A stretch of 64,000 bases of DNA from Magnetofaba australis IT-1 (GTDB lineage Bacteria; Pseudomonadota; Magnetococcia; Magnetococcales; Magnetococcaceae): positions 62,001 through 126,000 of the forward strand of contig NZ_LVJN01000018.1 in the NCBI RefSeq assembly GCF_002109495.1. Reading direction: 5' to 3'. This document shows positions 55,970-64,000 of this stretch, one piece after another; within the stretch, counting starts at the first letter, position 1, and each line of letters opens with the position of its first letter. The translations under genes were made by a program, and so were the position numbers. Under the pieces are notes generated by a model. The model was not told the origin of the DNA and did no database searches. It was given only the letters and a program-made list of their open reading frames with translations.

Positions 55970-56593
55970 ATGCTGCTGCATCAATCCCTGGAAACCGGTC
56001 CTCTACAGGTGAACTGCCACATTCTTGGCGATTCCGATAGCGGCGAGGCGGTGATCATCGACCCCGGCGGCGACGCCGAGCTGATCCTGGCGCTGCTCGA
56101 GCGCATGAAGCTACGCGCGCTGCATATCGTCAACACCCATGGCCACTTCGACCATATCGGCGCGGTCAGCGCGCTGCAGAAAAAGCTCGGCTGCGAATTC
56201 TGGCTGCATGCGGCGGATCATGCGCTGGTGGCGGGGGCGGCCAAGCATGCGGCGCGTTGGGGCTTGCCGTTTGGCGACCTGCCCGTGGTGCATCATGAGT
56301 TGACCGATGGGCAGACCCTGCTGCTGTCGCGCGTTGAGATCGACGTGCTGCATACCCCCGGCCATACGCCGGGCGGGGTGTGTCTGCGCTGGGGCGATGA
56401 GATGGCCACCGGCGACACCCTGTTCGCCGGCTCGGTGGGGCGCACGGACCTGCCGGGGGGCAATCACGCCCAGCTCATCCGTTCCATTGAAGAGAAGTTG
56501 ATGACGCTGCCCGATACGGTGGCGTGCCATCCGGGCCATGGGCCCAGCACCACCATTGGCCGCGAACGGGTGGGCAATCAATTCCTCATCTGA
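55970..56593 (+). CDS. MBL-fold hydrolase, glyoxalase II-like (YcbL type)
   Basis: Metallo-beta-lactamase-fold thioesterase of 207 residues with the metal motif NTHGHFDHIG, HTPGHTPGG and GDTLFAGSVGRTDLPGG, then CHPGHGP. Length and motifs fit the short type II glyoxalases. It likely hydrolyses a glutathione or related thioester. It is 77 bases after recJ. Confidence 0.9.
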   Translation: MLLHQSLETGPLQVNCHILGDSDSGEAVIIDPGGDAELILALLERMKLRALHIVNTHGHFDHIGAVSALQKKLGCEFWLHAADHALVAGAAKHAARWGLPFGDLPVVHHELTDGQTLLLSRVEIDVLHTPGHTPGGVCLRWGDEMATGDTLFAGSVGRTDLPGGNHAQLIRSIEEKLMTLPDTVACHPGHGPSTTIGRERVGNQFLI

Positions 56594-56623
56594 GCGCCCG
56601 GTTGCGCGGCGTGATGCGAGTCA

Positions 56624-58012
56624 TCAGGCGGCGGGCTTGTCTGCTGCGGTGACGCGATTGCGCCCCGACTCCTTGGCTACATAGAGCGCCTGGTCGGCGT
56701 TATCGGTGAAGTTCACCGGCGTGGGGACCGGCGCGTTGGGGGCGAGCCAACCCACCCCCAGGCTGGTGGTGATCTTCAGCGTCTGGCCGTCATTCAGGGG
56801 AATCTCCAGCGCCTCCACCGTGGCGCGCACCTTCTCCGCCATCTCCATGGCGTTGTCCCGCGCCGTCTCCGGCAGCAGCACCGCGAACTCCTCGCCGCCA
56901 TAGCGGGCGAAGAAGTCCTCATCGCGAATGGTGTGGCTCACCGCATCGGCCACCATCATCAACACGCGGTCACCCACCGGGTGGCCATAGGTGTCGTTGA
57001 CCTTCTTGAAGTGATCCAGATCGAACAGCACCATGGAGAGCGGGCGATGGTAACGGGCGGTGCGGTCCAGTTCCCGTTGCAGATAGTCGGCGAAGGCGCG
57101 GCGGTTGGCGATGCGGGTGAGGGGGTCGGTGAGACTCTCGAGCTTAACCCGGCGTAGCTCCTCCAGCGTCTGCCCCAGATAGGTGTGGGAGACCTGCATG
57201 ATCTCCCGGCTTTGCGCCAGACAGCGGCGCATGCGCTCGGTGGCGGCGTGAATCTGGTCGGTGATGCCCGCCAACTGCTTGGCCGCTTCGCTGTCGTCTG
57301 CCAGCAGATCCTTGAGCTTGTCGGCAAAGCGTTCGCACTCCAGGTCCATGGAGTTGATCTCATCGCTCACCACGCGGGTTTGATCGATGAAGCTACCGGC
57401 GGATTGCGCGTAAAACTTGCTCCAGGCGGCGTTGTCGGGTTTGTCCGCCTGTTGGGCGTTGATCTCCAGAATCAGCTTGGCCTCCATGGGGCCGATGCGC
57501 CTATCGGTGCGCCCTTTGCCGAGAACCTTCTCGATCAGATTGATCTCCATCTCATCGATCTGCCCATCCCCCAGCACCTCGGTTTTGATCTGCTGTAGAA
57601 TCGTCTGCTGGAACGCCTGCGGCGAGGTGGTGGACTGCAGATAGAGGTGCAGCAAGAGGGCGAACTCATTGGCGTCCGGCGCCGCCTTGGCGTCGGCGGG
57701 GATCTCCAGATTGATCGCCGCGCGCCAGACAGTGAGGACCTCTTCGGCGTCGGCCGGGCTCAGCGCGCCCATCGGTTCAGCGCGATTGAGCAGATACTCG
57801 CTGAGCAACTCCACATACACCGACTGCCAACCTGGCGCATTCTTGGCAAAGCGCACCGCGTCGTTGATGGTGTAGAGCGCCTTGGCGTGGGCTTCGGTGG
57901 GGGCGGTATCGCCCAGCGCCGCGCGCAGTTGTTGCGCCTCTTCCGCCGTGATGACGCCATCTTGTTGAATCGCGGTGGCGGTGTGAAAGAAATCCGGGGA
58001 GGTGTCGGACAT
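56624..58012 (-). CDS. GGDEF diguanylate cyclase with unusual duplicated N-terminal region
   Basis: A 462-residue protein. The C-terminal third is a GGDEF domain with DPLTRIANRRAFADYL, DLDHFKKVNDTYGHPVGD and active-site RYGGEEF, plus inhibitory-site RDED five residues before. The first 180 residues carry two acidic helical segments of related form, DGVITAEEAQQLRAALG and DGQIDEMEINLIEKVLG, which recall TerB-like or EF-hand-like helices. A helical linker (DLECERFADKLKDLLADDSE) joins them. The ATG at 58012 (MSDTSPDFFHT) is the start. It has no membrane span. The N-terminal function is unknown. Confidence 0.83.
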   Translation of the reverse strand: MSDTSPDFFHTATAIQQDGVITAEEAQQLRAALGDTAPTEAHAKALYTINDAVRFAKNAPGWQSVYVELLSEYLLNRAEPMGALSPADAEEVLTVWRAAINLEIPADAKAAPDANEFALLLHLYLQSTTSPQAFQQTILQQIKTEVLGDGQIDEMEINLIEKVLGKGRTDRRIGPMEAKLILEINAQQADKPDNAAWSKFYAQSAGSFIDQTRVVSDEINSMDLECERFADKLKDLLADDSEAAKQLAGITDQIHAATERMRRCLAQSREIMQVSHTYLGQTLEELRRVKLESLTDPLTRIANRRAFADYLQRELDRTARYHRPLSMVLFDLDHFKKVNDTYGHPVGDRVLMMVADAVSHTIRDEDFFARYGGEEFAVLLPETARDNAMEMAEKVRATVEALEIPLNDGQTLKITTSLGVGWLAPNAPVPTPVNFTDNADQALYVAKESGRNRVTAADKPAA

Positions 58013-58342
58013 GGGATGCTCGCTCAATTCTGGCGTTGATCGGCGATGTCGGCTCACGTTAGGCGCGTTATGGGCGCGGTGTCGCGGCGACATCCGCTGC
58101 ATGCAACTCAGGGGAGTTCGTGATCACAAGGGGCGGAGAAGTTGCGCGCGATCGCGATGAAGCGCGCGCAACATGTTGTAACGTAGACGCCCGATTGTGG
58201 CTGAAATGAGGCTTGGATTCAACCGTTTGACCGCGCGTTGCACGGCGGGCCCGCAGAAATCTGCAGCGCGATGGCGCCGCCGCGCCCCTGCTCCGTCCAG
58301 TTTCAATAGGGTTTGCAGGCGCGCGCGGGCTCATGCGTGCGA
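58013..58342. other. 330-base gap with hairpin
   Basis: Lies between the GGDEF gene start and the stop of the large ATPase gene, both on the minus strand. A hairpin gttgcgcgc (58141-58149) / gcgcgcaac (58164-58172) is the main structure and may help terminate the upstream gene, though it has no T-run. No gene seen. Confidence 0.5.
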
Positions 58343-61237
58343 TCAAATGCTGCGCAGACTCAAGGTCTGTTGATAGGTGATCTCTTCCGGACGTTTGAGA
58401 ATCTGCGCCAAGTCCTCCGCCAAACAGGTTTCCACCTGATAGGGGGAGAGTGCGCGCACAAAAACCTTCTTGCCCTCCACGCCAGGGTCAAAGCGCAGGG
58501 CGTACTCCATCAACTCCTGGGAGCCGCGCTCCAACCCACCGATGCCGCCTTGGGGCGAGGTGGTGTAGACCAGATTGAACACGCCGCGGGTGGGCGCGCC
58601 CAATTCACGCCACTCGGCGTAGGGGCTGTTCTGCTTCAGCGCCGGGGTGAATTTGGACTTCTTATAGGAGCCCACAAACAGGCGGAAGGGCGCTTCCCCC
58701 TGTGCGGTTTCGTCATTGGGTCCCAACGCCAGCAGCGGCTCGCCGGGGATCAGTTTGAGCAGGCCGATGGCCACCCCGGTCTTGGCGGTGGGCTTATAGG
58801 GGTTGTTGGGGTCGCCCATGGGCGGTCGGTGCACGATAAAGCGCAGGAACGGCGCGGCCTTCTGGATCTCTTCGAGCACCGGATTGCGCGGCCCGCCACT
58901 GGGCGGCGGCTCCCAGCGCATCATCTTGCTCTGCAGGAAGGTGGTGAACAGCGCCTGCACCAGCAGCGAACGGCAGGAGTTGCCCGCTTGTAGGATGTGC
59001 ACCTCTTCGGGGTGGTGGTCGCGCGCCTCAAACGCCTCTTTCAGGGCGATGAAGAAGCGCAGAATGCCCTTGCCCACGCGCTGGGTCAGGTAGAGGTTGA
59101 GCTGGTTGCGGTCCACCTTGAAGTGCACCGCCACCTTCTGTTTGTCGCGATCCAGCAGCTCCAGGTCGAATTCAGCGTATTGATTTTCGGCAAACAGGCT
59201 CTGGGTCTTGGGGTCGATATCGAAATCAACGCTGACGATGGCTTGGGAGATGGCGTCGCCGATCAGGTCGGTGCGGCGACGGTTGCGCTGTTTGCCGTCG
59301 GTGGTGGAGACCTTTTGCGCCAGGGCCTCATCGGTGAGATCCCACTGGAAGTCCTCCCAGAATTTACGCACCGCGCCCATCACCAGAGCGGTGTTGGTCT
59401 GCGCCACGTGGGAGCTCTCCACAAACAGCTCATGGCCGGGGAACATCTCCGCTTCCATGGGGCAGGTGAAGGGGATTTTGTGTTCGCGGCAGCCTTCCAG
59501 ATTCTGCAAAAAGGTCTGGTAGGCCAGATGCGCCACCAGGTTCTCGCCGCCCAGATAGACGTCGCCGCTGGCGCCGAAGTGCTTGATGACGTGCTCGTAG
59601 CCCTGCTCCTCCTGCTCGGCGTTGGGCAGGCGGTAGATGCCGAAATCGAAGTCGGTGGTGCCGCCGCCGAAATCGAACACTGCGTAGGCGGCGCCTTTGT
59701 CGGTGGGCTCCACATGCAGTTCGGTGAGGGCGCAGGCGGCGTAGGCGGCGGGCTCGGAGGCCTCTTCGCGCACGGAGAAGCGGTGCATGCTGGGCGAGCC
59801 GATGAGGGACAGCGGCAGGCTGCGTTGCAGACCGCGGGCAAATGCGCTCAAGATGCGGTGCTTGGCCTCGCGCGGATAGGTGATGGGAAAGGTCATGTAG
59901 TATTCGAGGAACAGACCATTGGCGCGATGGTTGATGAACAGCCCCAAGTAATAGGCATAGAGCTCAATGGGGTCGAACGGATCATCCTCGCTCACCGTGA
60001 TCGCCTGCTGCGGCGCGGGCATGGGGGCGATGCCGGGGTGAATGGTCAGGTCATAGCCGCTGGTCTGGTCGGTGATGCGCAGCGGCGCGCTGGGATCTTC
60101 GGCGCGCAGAGGCCACTGTTTAATGGCGGTCAATACGCTGCCCACCACCTGTTGGTCGGCGGCGTTGGCGCGCAGCTCCTCCAGGGCCTGGTGGGAGAAG
60201 TGGAAATCGTCCCAGCGGGTGAGGGGTTGATAGGCTTCGCTGTTCCAAGCCGACAACAGGCCGGGCAGATTAATGAACTGCAACACCGTGGGGTTTTGAT
60301 AGTCCTGCGGCGTGGGCTTCTGGAAGAAGTCGGTCATGCCCACGCGCAGCAGACTGGTCTTGCCGTGCTCGCGGCACGCCACCACGGTGGAGCTGGTGCC
60401 GAAGTCGATGGCCACCACGCCATCGCGCACGTCCTGTTCGGGGTTGCGCGCCTCCCACGCCTCCGGCAGCTCCACCTGGCGCCAACCGGCGCCGCTGGGG
60501 GCCTTGGTGTGATACAGCTCCCACAACCCTTTGCCCATATCGGTCAACGCGGCGCTCTCCACCACCGGCAGGCGCGCGCGCACAAAGTCCGACTCCAGCA
60601 GGGCGTGTTGCAGCGCATTGATGGAGGGGGCGGCGTTGGGGTCGCTCTTGGCCGACATCTCCACGGTGAGGTCGTAGAGGTCCTGCAGCTTGTCCTCCAC
60701 CCCTTCAATGCCGTCGGGAATCAGCGAGTTGGCGACGATGAAGCCGAAGATGTCGCGTTGGCTGACGCGGTGCACCGGGATGATGGTCTGCATCTCCTGG
60801 GAGGCGCCGCTCTGGCCGATGTGGCCCAGGGTGACGGTCTGATAGCCCAAGCCGTCGGTGGAGGGGGTGCTGGAGAGGACGGTGGCGTCCTTCTTCAGAT
60901 TGATACGCTCCAGAAACAGCGGTTCGCGAGCGATGGAGCGCAACTGATCGATATCCGGCACCTCCCAGTGATTGAAGGCGTAGACGCGCAGTTTGGAGAC
61001 GTAGCGGAACATCTCGTCGGGGCGGCCATGGAACTGATACACCAGCCACAGGCAGTTGAGCTGGTTATCGTAGTAGAACAAACGCTGTTTGGAGAAGGTG
61101 ACGAAGCGTTGTCGGGTCAGCGCGGTGAGCATCGCCTTGCGCAGCAGTCGCAGGCGTTTCTTGACGCTCTCATCCACATTGGGCTGCAGTTGCGGAACCA
61201 GGCGCTTCTCCTGAAACCAGATTTTTTCGACCTTCAT
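58343..61237 (-). CDS. Large divergent Hsp70/actin-superfamily ATPase
   Basis: A 964-residue protein I do not recognise by name. Three ASKHA motifs fit an Hsp70/actin-type ATPase: phosphate-1 VVAIDFGTSSTVVA (Asp278), phosphate-2 VFDFGGGTTDFDFG (Asp522) and an adenosine-type VHILQAGNSCRSLLV near 746-760. The first 270 residues are a separate region without known motif, and the ATPase has long insertions (244 residues between the two Asp, against about 186 in DnaK). There is no DnaK-type C-terminal substrate domain or EEVD tail, signal peptide or membrane span. GGGAG precedes the ATG. No dnaJ or grpE is nearby. Confidence 0.75.
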   Translation of the reverse strand: MKVEKIWFQEKRLVPQLQPNVDESVKKRLRLLRKAMLTALTRQRFVTFSKQRLFYYDNQLNCLWLVYQFHGRPDEMFRYVSKLRVYAFNHWEVPDIDQLRSIAREPLFLERINLKKDATVLSSTPSTDGLGYQTVTLGHIGQSGASQEMQTIIPVHRVSQRDIFGFIVANSLIPDGIEGVEDKLQDLYDLTVEMSAKSDPNAAPSINALQHALLESDFVRARLPVVESAALTDMGKGLWELYHTKAPSGAGWRQVELPEAWEARNPEQDVRDGVVAIDFGTSSTVVACREHGKTSLLRVGMTDFFQKPTPQDYQNPTVLQFINLPGLLSAWNSEAYQPLTRWDDFHFSHQALEELRANAADQQVVGSVLTAIKQWPLRAEDPSAPLRITDQTSGYDLTIHPGIAPMPAPQQAITVSEDDPFDPIELYAYYLGLFINHRANGLFLEYYMTFPITYPREAKHRILSAFARGLQRSLPLSLIGSPSMHRFSVREEASEPAAYAACALTELHVEPTDKGAAYAVFDFGGGTTDFDFGIYRLPNAEQEEQGYEHVIKHFGASGDVYLGGENLVAHLAYQTFLQNLEGCREHKIPFTCPMEAEMFPGHELFVESSHVAQTNTALVMGAVRKFWEDFQWDLTDEALAQKVSTTDGKQRNRRRTDLIGDAISQAIVSVDFDIDPKTQSLFAENQYAEFDLELLDRDKQKVAVHFKVDRNQLNLYLTQRVGKGILRFFIALKEAFEARDHHPEEVHILQAGNSCRSLLVQALFTTFLQSKMMRWEPPPSGGPRNPVLEEIQKAAPFLRFIVHRPPMGDPNNPYKPTAKTGVAIGLLKLIPGEPLLALGPNDETAQGEAPFRLFVGSYKKSKFTPALKQNSPYAEWRELGAPTRGVFNLVYTTSPQGGIGGLERGSQELMEYALRFDPGVEGKKVFVRALSPYQVETCLAEDLAQILKRPEEITYQQTLSLRSI

Positions 61238-61437
61238 GAACGGCGCTCCCGACGCGGTGGCGGACCCTCTCCGGGCCTCATCTTTCTATGGATGTAAGCA
61301 TGATCCCTGAAAGCTTGGTTGGAATAAAGGGGCGCTGGAAATATTTCGCAAGCGCTGGATCGACTTGTCTGCGAGGATCCCATGGGGGCGGTGCGCTGTG
61401 AAACGACGTGATTGCGTCCGGCGGCAGGGGCGGAGCG

Positions 61438-61480
61438 AAAAAAAAAAGACCCCGCGCACCATGTGGTGCGCGGGGCTTTT
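61438..61480 (-). terminator. Terminator of tRNA-Ser (GGA)
   Basis: Stem ccccgcgcacc / ggtgcgcgggg with four-base loop; on the minus strand it is followed by TC and a run of ten T. Confidence 0.95.
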
Positions 61481-61493
61481 GTCATTTGTAAGA

Positions 61494-61584
61494 TGGCGGA
61501 GAGAGAGGGATTCGAACCCTCGGTGCCCGGTTAGGACACACACGCTTTCCAGGCGTGCACCTTCAACCACTCGGTCATCTCTCC
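61494..61584 (-). tRNA. tRNA-Ser (GGA)
   Basis: A 91-base class II tRNA with a long variable arm, acceptor ggagaga/tctctcc, anticodon loop ctggaaa, T loop ttcgaat and encoded CCA. Confidence 0.96.
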
Positions 61585-61631
61585 AAATCGTCGCCAACAT
61601 ACTCGGCGAAGAGCGGGGAATTAAAGCATGT

Positions 61632-62081
61632 TCATCGCCGGGGCGCAAAGAAAAAACGCAACCAGCGCGCCGATAGCGCGTTCACCGGGTTGTCATCGGC
61701 GCTTTGCGTCTGTTGCGCGCTCTGGGGCGCGTGCGCTTGCAGGCGGGGGGCGGCGCTGTGAATGGAGGCGATGCGCGCTTCGGCGCAGGCAGCGGCGCAG
61801 ATGGGGCAGGGGCTCAGGCTGACCCAGAGATGGCAATCGTTGAGACGGTAGTTGCGCAGGCGGCGTCCGGCGATGCGCAAAGCGATGATCTCCGCATGGG
61901 CCACAGGATCGTGGGCGCTAATGGCGCGATTGCCGCCACTGCTGATCCAGCGTCCCGCCGCATCGGAAATCAGGGCGCCCACAGGAATCTCGCCTGCTGC
62001 GCCGCGGCTGTGTCCTTGGATGACGCTGAGCAGGGCCCAGGCCGAATCGGTGTCCAGAAAAGGGGCGTGTTGCGCGGGCAT
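61632..62081 (-). CDS. tadA: tRNA-specific adenosine deaminase TadA
   Basis: Makes inosine at the wobble base of tRNA-Arg. The 149-residue product has the deaminase zinc motifs HAE (PVAHAEIIALR) and PCxxC (SLSPCPICAAAC). E. coli TadA has TLEPCPMCAGA, so the residues around the motif are somewhat altered and the C-terminal part is short and basic. Another nucleoside deaminase of the same family is the alternative. It lies seven bases after the DUF2155-like gene. Confidence 0.82.
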   Translation of the reverse strand: MPAQHAPFLDTDSAWALLSVIQGHSRGAAGEIPVGALISDAAGRWISSGGNRAISAHDPVAHAEIIALRIAGRRLRNYRLNDCHLWVSLSPCPICAAACAEARIASIHSAAPRLQAHAPQSAQQTQSADDNPVNALSARWLRFFFAPRR

Positions 62082-62088
62082 GCGCGGT

Positions 62089-62643
62089 TTAGCTCTCGGC
62101 AGCGTCTTTGTCCGCCTCCACTGGCGGCGGCAGTTCCAAGCCGAGGAAGGTCAAATCGAAGCGATGGTTGTCCCAGGCGGTCTGGGCGTTGTCGCGAGCG
62201 AACAGCCAGCCTTCGTGCAGTGGTTTGCGCTCGGCGTCGGTCAATTCCAGCCATACGGCGGGGTTGACCAGGCCGTCAGGGCCATGCACGGCATCGCCTG
62301 AGCGAATTTGCAGGTCGGAGACGAAAGCGGTGGGTTTGATTTCGCCGCCCCAGGGGCCAGTGACGGATTCGCCGACGCGCACGGTGAGCGCATGTACGCG
62401 CAGGGTGCGTTTATCCAGCACGCGGAAGCGTAAATGACGCCCCTGGCTGCCGTCGCGCATCTCATCGGTGGGGCGCGCATGGCGTTCGCGCACATGGGGC
62501 GCCAGAGGCAGACGTTCGGCCTTGGATGCTTCAATGATCAAATAGCGTGGGGATTGCTCAGGATTGGGCATGTAGAGCGTGGAGTACGCCAAGCCTGCCG
62601 CACACAACAGGAGGAAGAGAATGGCGCCAAAAAATCGCAACAT
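62089..62643 (-). CDS. DUF2155-like exported protein
   Basis: A 184-residue protein with an N-terminal hydrophobic anchor or signal (LRFFGAILFLLLCAAGLAYS) and a C-terminal domain that fits DUF2155 of alphaproteobacteria: FRVLDKRTLRVHALTVRVGE, VWLELTDAERKPLHEGWLFA and WDNHRFDLTFLGLELP (as pieces). Function is unknown. The ATG at 62643 is chosen; the frame upstream runs through the tRNA. It forms an operon with tadA. Confidence 0.72.
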   Translation of the reverse strand: MLRFFGAILFLLLCAAGLAYSTLYMPNPEQSPRYLIIEASKAERLPLAPHVRERHARPTDEMRDGSQGRHLRFRVLDKRTLRVHALTVRVGESVTGPWGGEIKPTAFVSDLQIRSGDAVHGPDGLVNPAVWLELTDAERKPLHEGWLFARDNAQTAWDNHRFDLTFLGLELPPPVEADKDAAES

Positions 62644-62711
62644 GCCGAATCTCTCAAAAGCGGGGGGAGGAAATCGGGCGGCTTTGTGCGTCGGTGAAAC
62701 TGGGAAAAAAG

Positions 62712-62801
62712 TGGCGGAGAGAGAGGGATTCGAACCCTCGATACCCGTTAGAGTATAACACCTTAGCAGGGTGCCGCCTTCAGCCGCTCGGCCATCTCTC
62801 C
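62712..62801 (-). tRNA. tRNA-Ser (GCT)
   Basis: A 90-base class II tRNA with acceptor ggagaga/tctctcc, anticodon loop ctgctaa, long variable arm, T loop ttcgaat and CCA encoded. Confidence 0.96.
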
Positions 62802-62819
62802 GTTGCGAAACGAACACGC

Positions 62820-62848
62820 ATTTAACACCACTGCTGGGGAGGTGTCAA
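62820..62848 (-). promoter_or_regulatory. Sigma-70 promoter of tRNA-Ser (GCT)
   Basis: On the minus strand TTGACA (62848-62843), 17-base spacer, TTAAAT (62825-62820), about 20 bases before the tRNA. Confidence 0.75.
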
Positions 62849-63008
62849 GCTCGGGAAATCGCTTTTGTTGCGGTTTGTGCGCCAAAACGCCGAAACGTCT
62901 GACCCTCGTGTCGAAAACGACGGCGGTTAGGCGGCATTTCAGCATGGCTCTGTATTCTCCCAGAGCTGGGAGCATTTTGAGGAAATAAGAAAAAATGAAA
63001 AAAACCTG

Positions 63009-63037
63009 TTGACGCAAAAAGGTCAGTGGGGTAAAAA
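63009..63037 (+). promoter_or_regulatory. Sigma-70 promoter of tRNA-Ile/Ala
   Basis: TTGACG (63009-63014), 17-base spacer, TAAAAA (63032-63037), 19 bases before tRNA-Ile. Confidence 0.65.
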
Positions 63038-63056
63038 GTGGATCCTCTTTTGGCGC

Positions 63057-63133
<77 letters not shown>

Positions 63134-63193
63134 CTCCTTCCCCGCCAAATCGTTGTTCCTGAATACAATCTGAATTGCCAGATGTCCTATCCT

Positions 63194-63269
63194 GGGGGTG
63201 TAGCTCAGCTGGGAGAGCACCGGCTTTGCAAGCCGGGGGTCGTCGGTTCGATCCCGTCCACCTCCACCA
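63194..63269 (+). tRNA. tRNA-Ala (TGC)
   Basis: A 76-base tRNA: acceptor gggggtg/cacctcc with one G-U pair, anticodon loop tttgcaa, T loop ttcgatc, CCA encoded. It follows tRNA-Ile by 60 bases and probably shares its promoter. Confidence 0.97.
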
Positions 63270-63437
63270 CTTTCCTCTCCCATGACAGCCAGCCTGCAGT
63301 CGTTGGGCGCGTCACCTGTCCCACCCTTTGTGAACGCTCAGGGCGCGCTTCCACGCGCACTCATTTGCAGAGTGCGCTTCGAATAGGATTGGCGTGGTCC
63401 GGTCTGGAGTTGGCGGCTTCACGCGAGGCCGGGGACG

Positions 63438-63980
63438 ATGAAACAGAGAAAAACCGTTGAACTGGGATGGCGGGCATTGGCCAATGGCGCGCTGGCCGTT
63501 GGCGGCAGACCCAAACTCAAAACTATGGCGTCGTTTCACCAGCAGGGCTGCACCCATGTGGTGACCCTGCTCTGCGCCCATGAGGGGGCTGATCAGATTG
63601 GCGCCGCTGTGCGCAAGGCGGGGCTTCGGTGGCTCCACCTGCCGCTGCCCAATGCTCAGGCGCCGGAACCAGAGCGCAACGAAGACCTGATTGCGCTGTT
63701 TGACGCCATGTGTCTGGCTGTGCGGGATGGCGGGCGTCTCTATATCCATTGTTCAGCGGGCATTCATCGCACCGGCATGATCACCTATGCGTTTCTGCTC
63801 CACGCAGGCCTGAGCCCTGTAGCGGCCCAACAGATGCTTGTGGCTCTCAGGCAAGTCACCGGAGAGGGGGTTGGCCTGGAACGCATGGCGTGGGCCGAAC
63901 GGAACTTCCCGACTGCGCAGGGCCAGACGTGCGCTGCAAAAGTGATGGCGGACCTCGGGGGGCGTGTTGCAGAGGTTTGA
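63438..63980 (+). CDS. Dual-specificity / tyrosine phosphatase-like protein
   Basis: A 180-residue protein with the phosphatase signature Cys105-x5-Arg111 (HCSAGIHRTG). The preceding FHQQGCTHVVTLLCAHEGAD and LPLPNAQAPEPERNEDLI fit the dual-specificity/CDKN3-like fold. It is cytoplasmic, and the substrate could be phosphoprotein or another phosphate ester. It is the last gene in the window. Confidence 0.85.
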   Translation: MKQRKTVELGWRALANGALAVGGRPKLKTMASFHQQGCTHVVTLLCAHEGADQIGAAVRKAGLRWLHLPLPNAQAPEPERNEDLIALFDAMCLAVRDGGRLYIHCSAGIHRTGMITYAFLLHAGLSPVAAQQMLVALRQVTGEGVGLERMAWAERNFPTAQGQTCAAKVMADLGGRVAEV

Positions 63981-64000
63981 CCTCTCCTGCTTCGATTGTC

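Overview
The window is a 64-kb piece of a GC-rich (roughly 60% or more by eye), densely coded bacterial chromosome from a Gram-negative, ubiquinone-using bacterium. Several genes point to the alphaproteobacterial side: a PopZ-like polar organiser next to valS, DUF2155- and DUF6476-like membrane proteins, an RquA-type rhodoquinone methyltransferase, and an mltB-rlpA-dacA cluster. An rpoE-rseA-rseC-htrA envelope-stress locus and gammaproteobacterial-looking housekeeping genes are also present. A deep-branching lineage such as the Magnetococcales would fit, but this is inference. I see no rRNA, transposase, integrase, reverse transcriptase, CRISPR array or magnetosome gene. Most of the window is ordinary chromosome.

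Layout. 1-5.5 kb: ybeY (cut by the window edge), lnt, glyQ, glyS. 5.6-9.5 kb: a compact three-gene cluster of a GNAT/C39-peptidase fusion, a RimK-like ATP-grasp ligase and an M14-type DUF2817 peptidase, probably a peptide-tagging and trimming system. 9.5-14.5 kb: a TPR protein, a fumarylacetoacetase-family hydrolase, two small unknown proteins, and a Ser/Thr kinase fused to a formylglycine-generating-enzyme-like domain. 14.7-18.4 kb: a heterodimeric ABC exporter on the minus strand. 18.5-22.3 kb: a cell-wall group (mltB-like, rlpA, dacA) and bcp. 22.4-26.8 kb: a PopZ-like gene with a very large acidic tandem-repeat linker, then valS. 27-30.7 kb: nadC, birA, coaX, a SPOR protein and tRNA-Met.

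30.7-37.7 kb: an MscS channel between two inverted copies of a dispersed repeat, nadB, the sigma-E locus with a sigma-E-like promoter, and rpsU. 37.7-42.9 kb: an unknown protein, a globin-coupled diguanylate cyclase, a cold-shock gene, pgi and a cNMP-binding protein. 43-49.4 kb: rquA with a histone-deacetylase-family gene, cobA, Tat-exported amiC, ubiG, a small membrane protein and an rluD-like gene whose start codons abut. 49.4-54 kb: an XRE regulator, a 757-base AT-richer gene-free stretch with operator-like palindromes, a bifunctional OlsF-like acyltransferase and a pilin-like gene. 54-64 kb: recJ, an MBL hydrolase, a GGDEF protein with a new-looking N-terminal region, a 964-residue divergent Hsp70/actin-type ATPase, tadA, a DUF2155-like gene, four tRNAs (Ser, Ser, Ile, Ala) and a dual-specificity phosphatase.

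Five copies of a modular hairpin-rich repeat occupy intergenic gaps between 2 and 32 kb. Compensatory base changes support its stems, and one copy has 16-bp terminal inverted repeats like a MITE. Candidates for undescribed biology, in my order: the GNAT-C39/RimK/M14 cluster, the PopZ-like repeat-linker protein, the large Hsp70-like protein, the modular repeat family, and the XRE regulator with its operator-bearing noncoding region.
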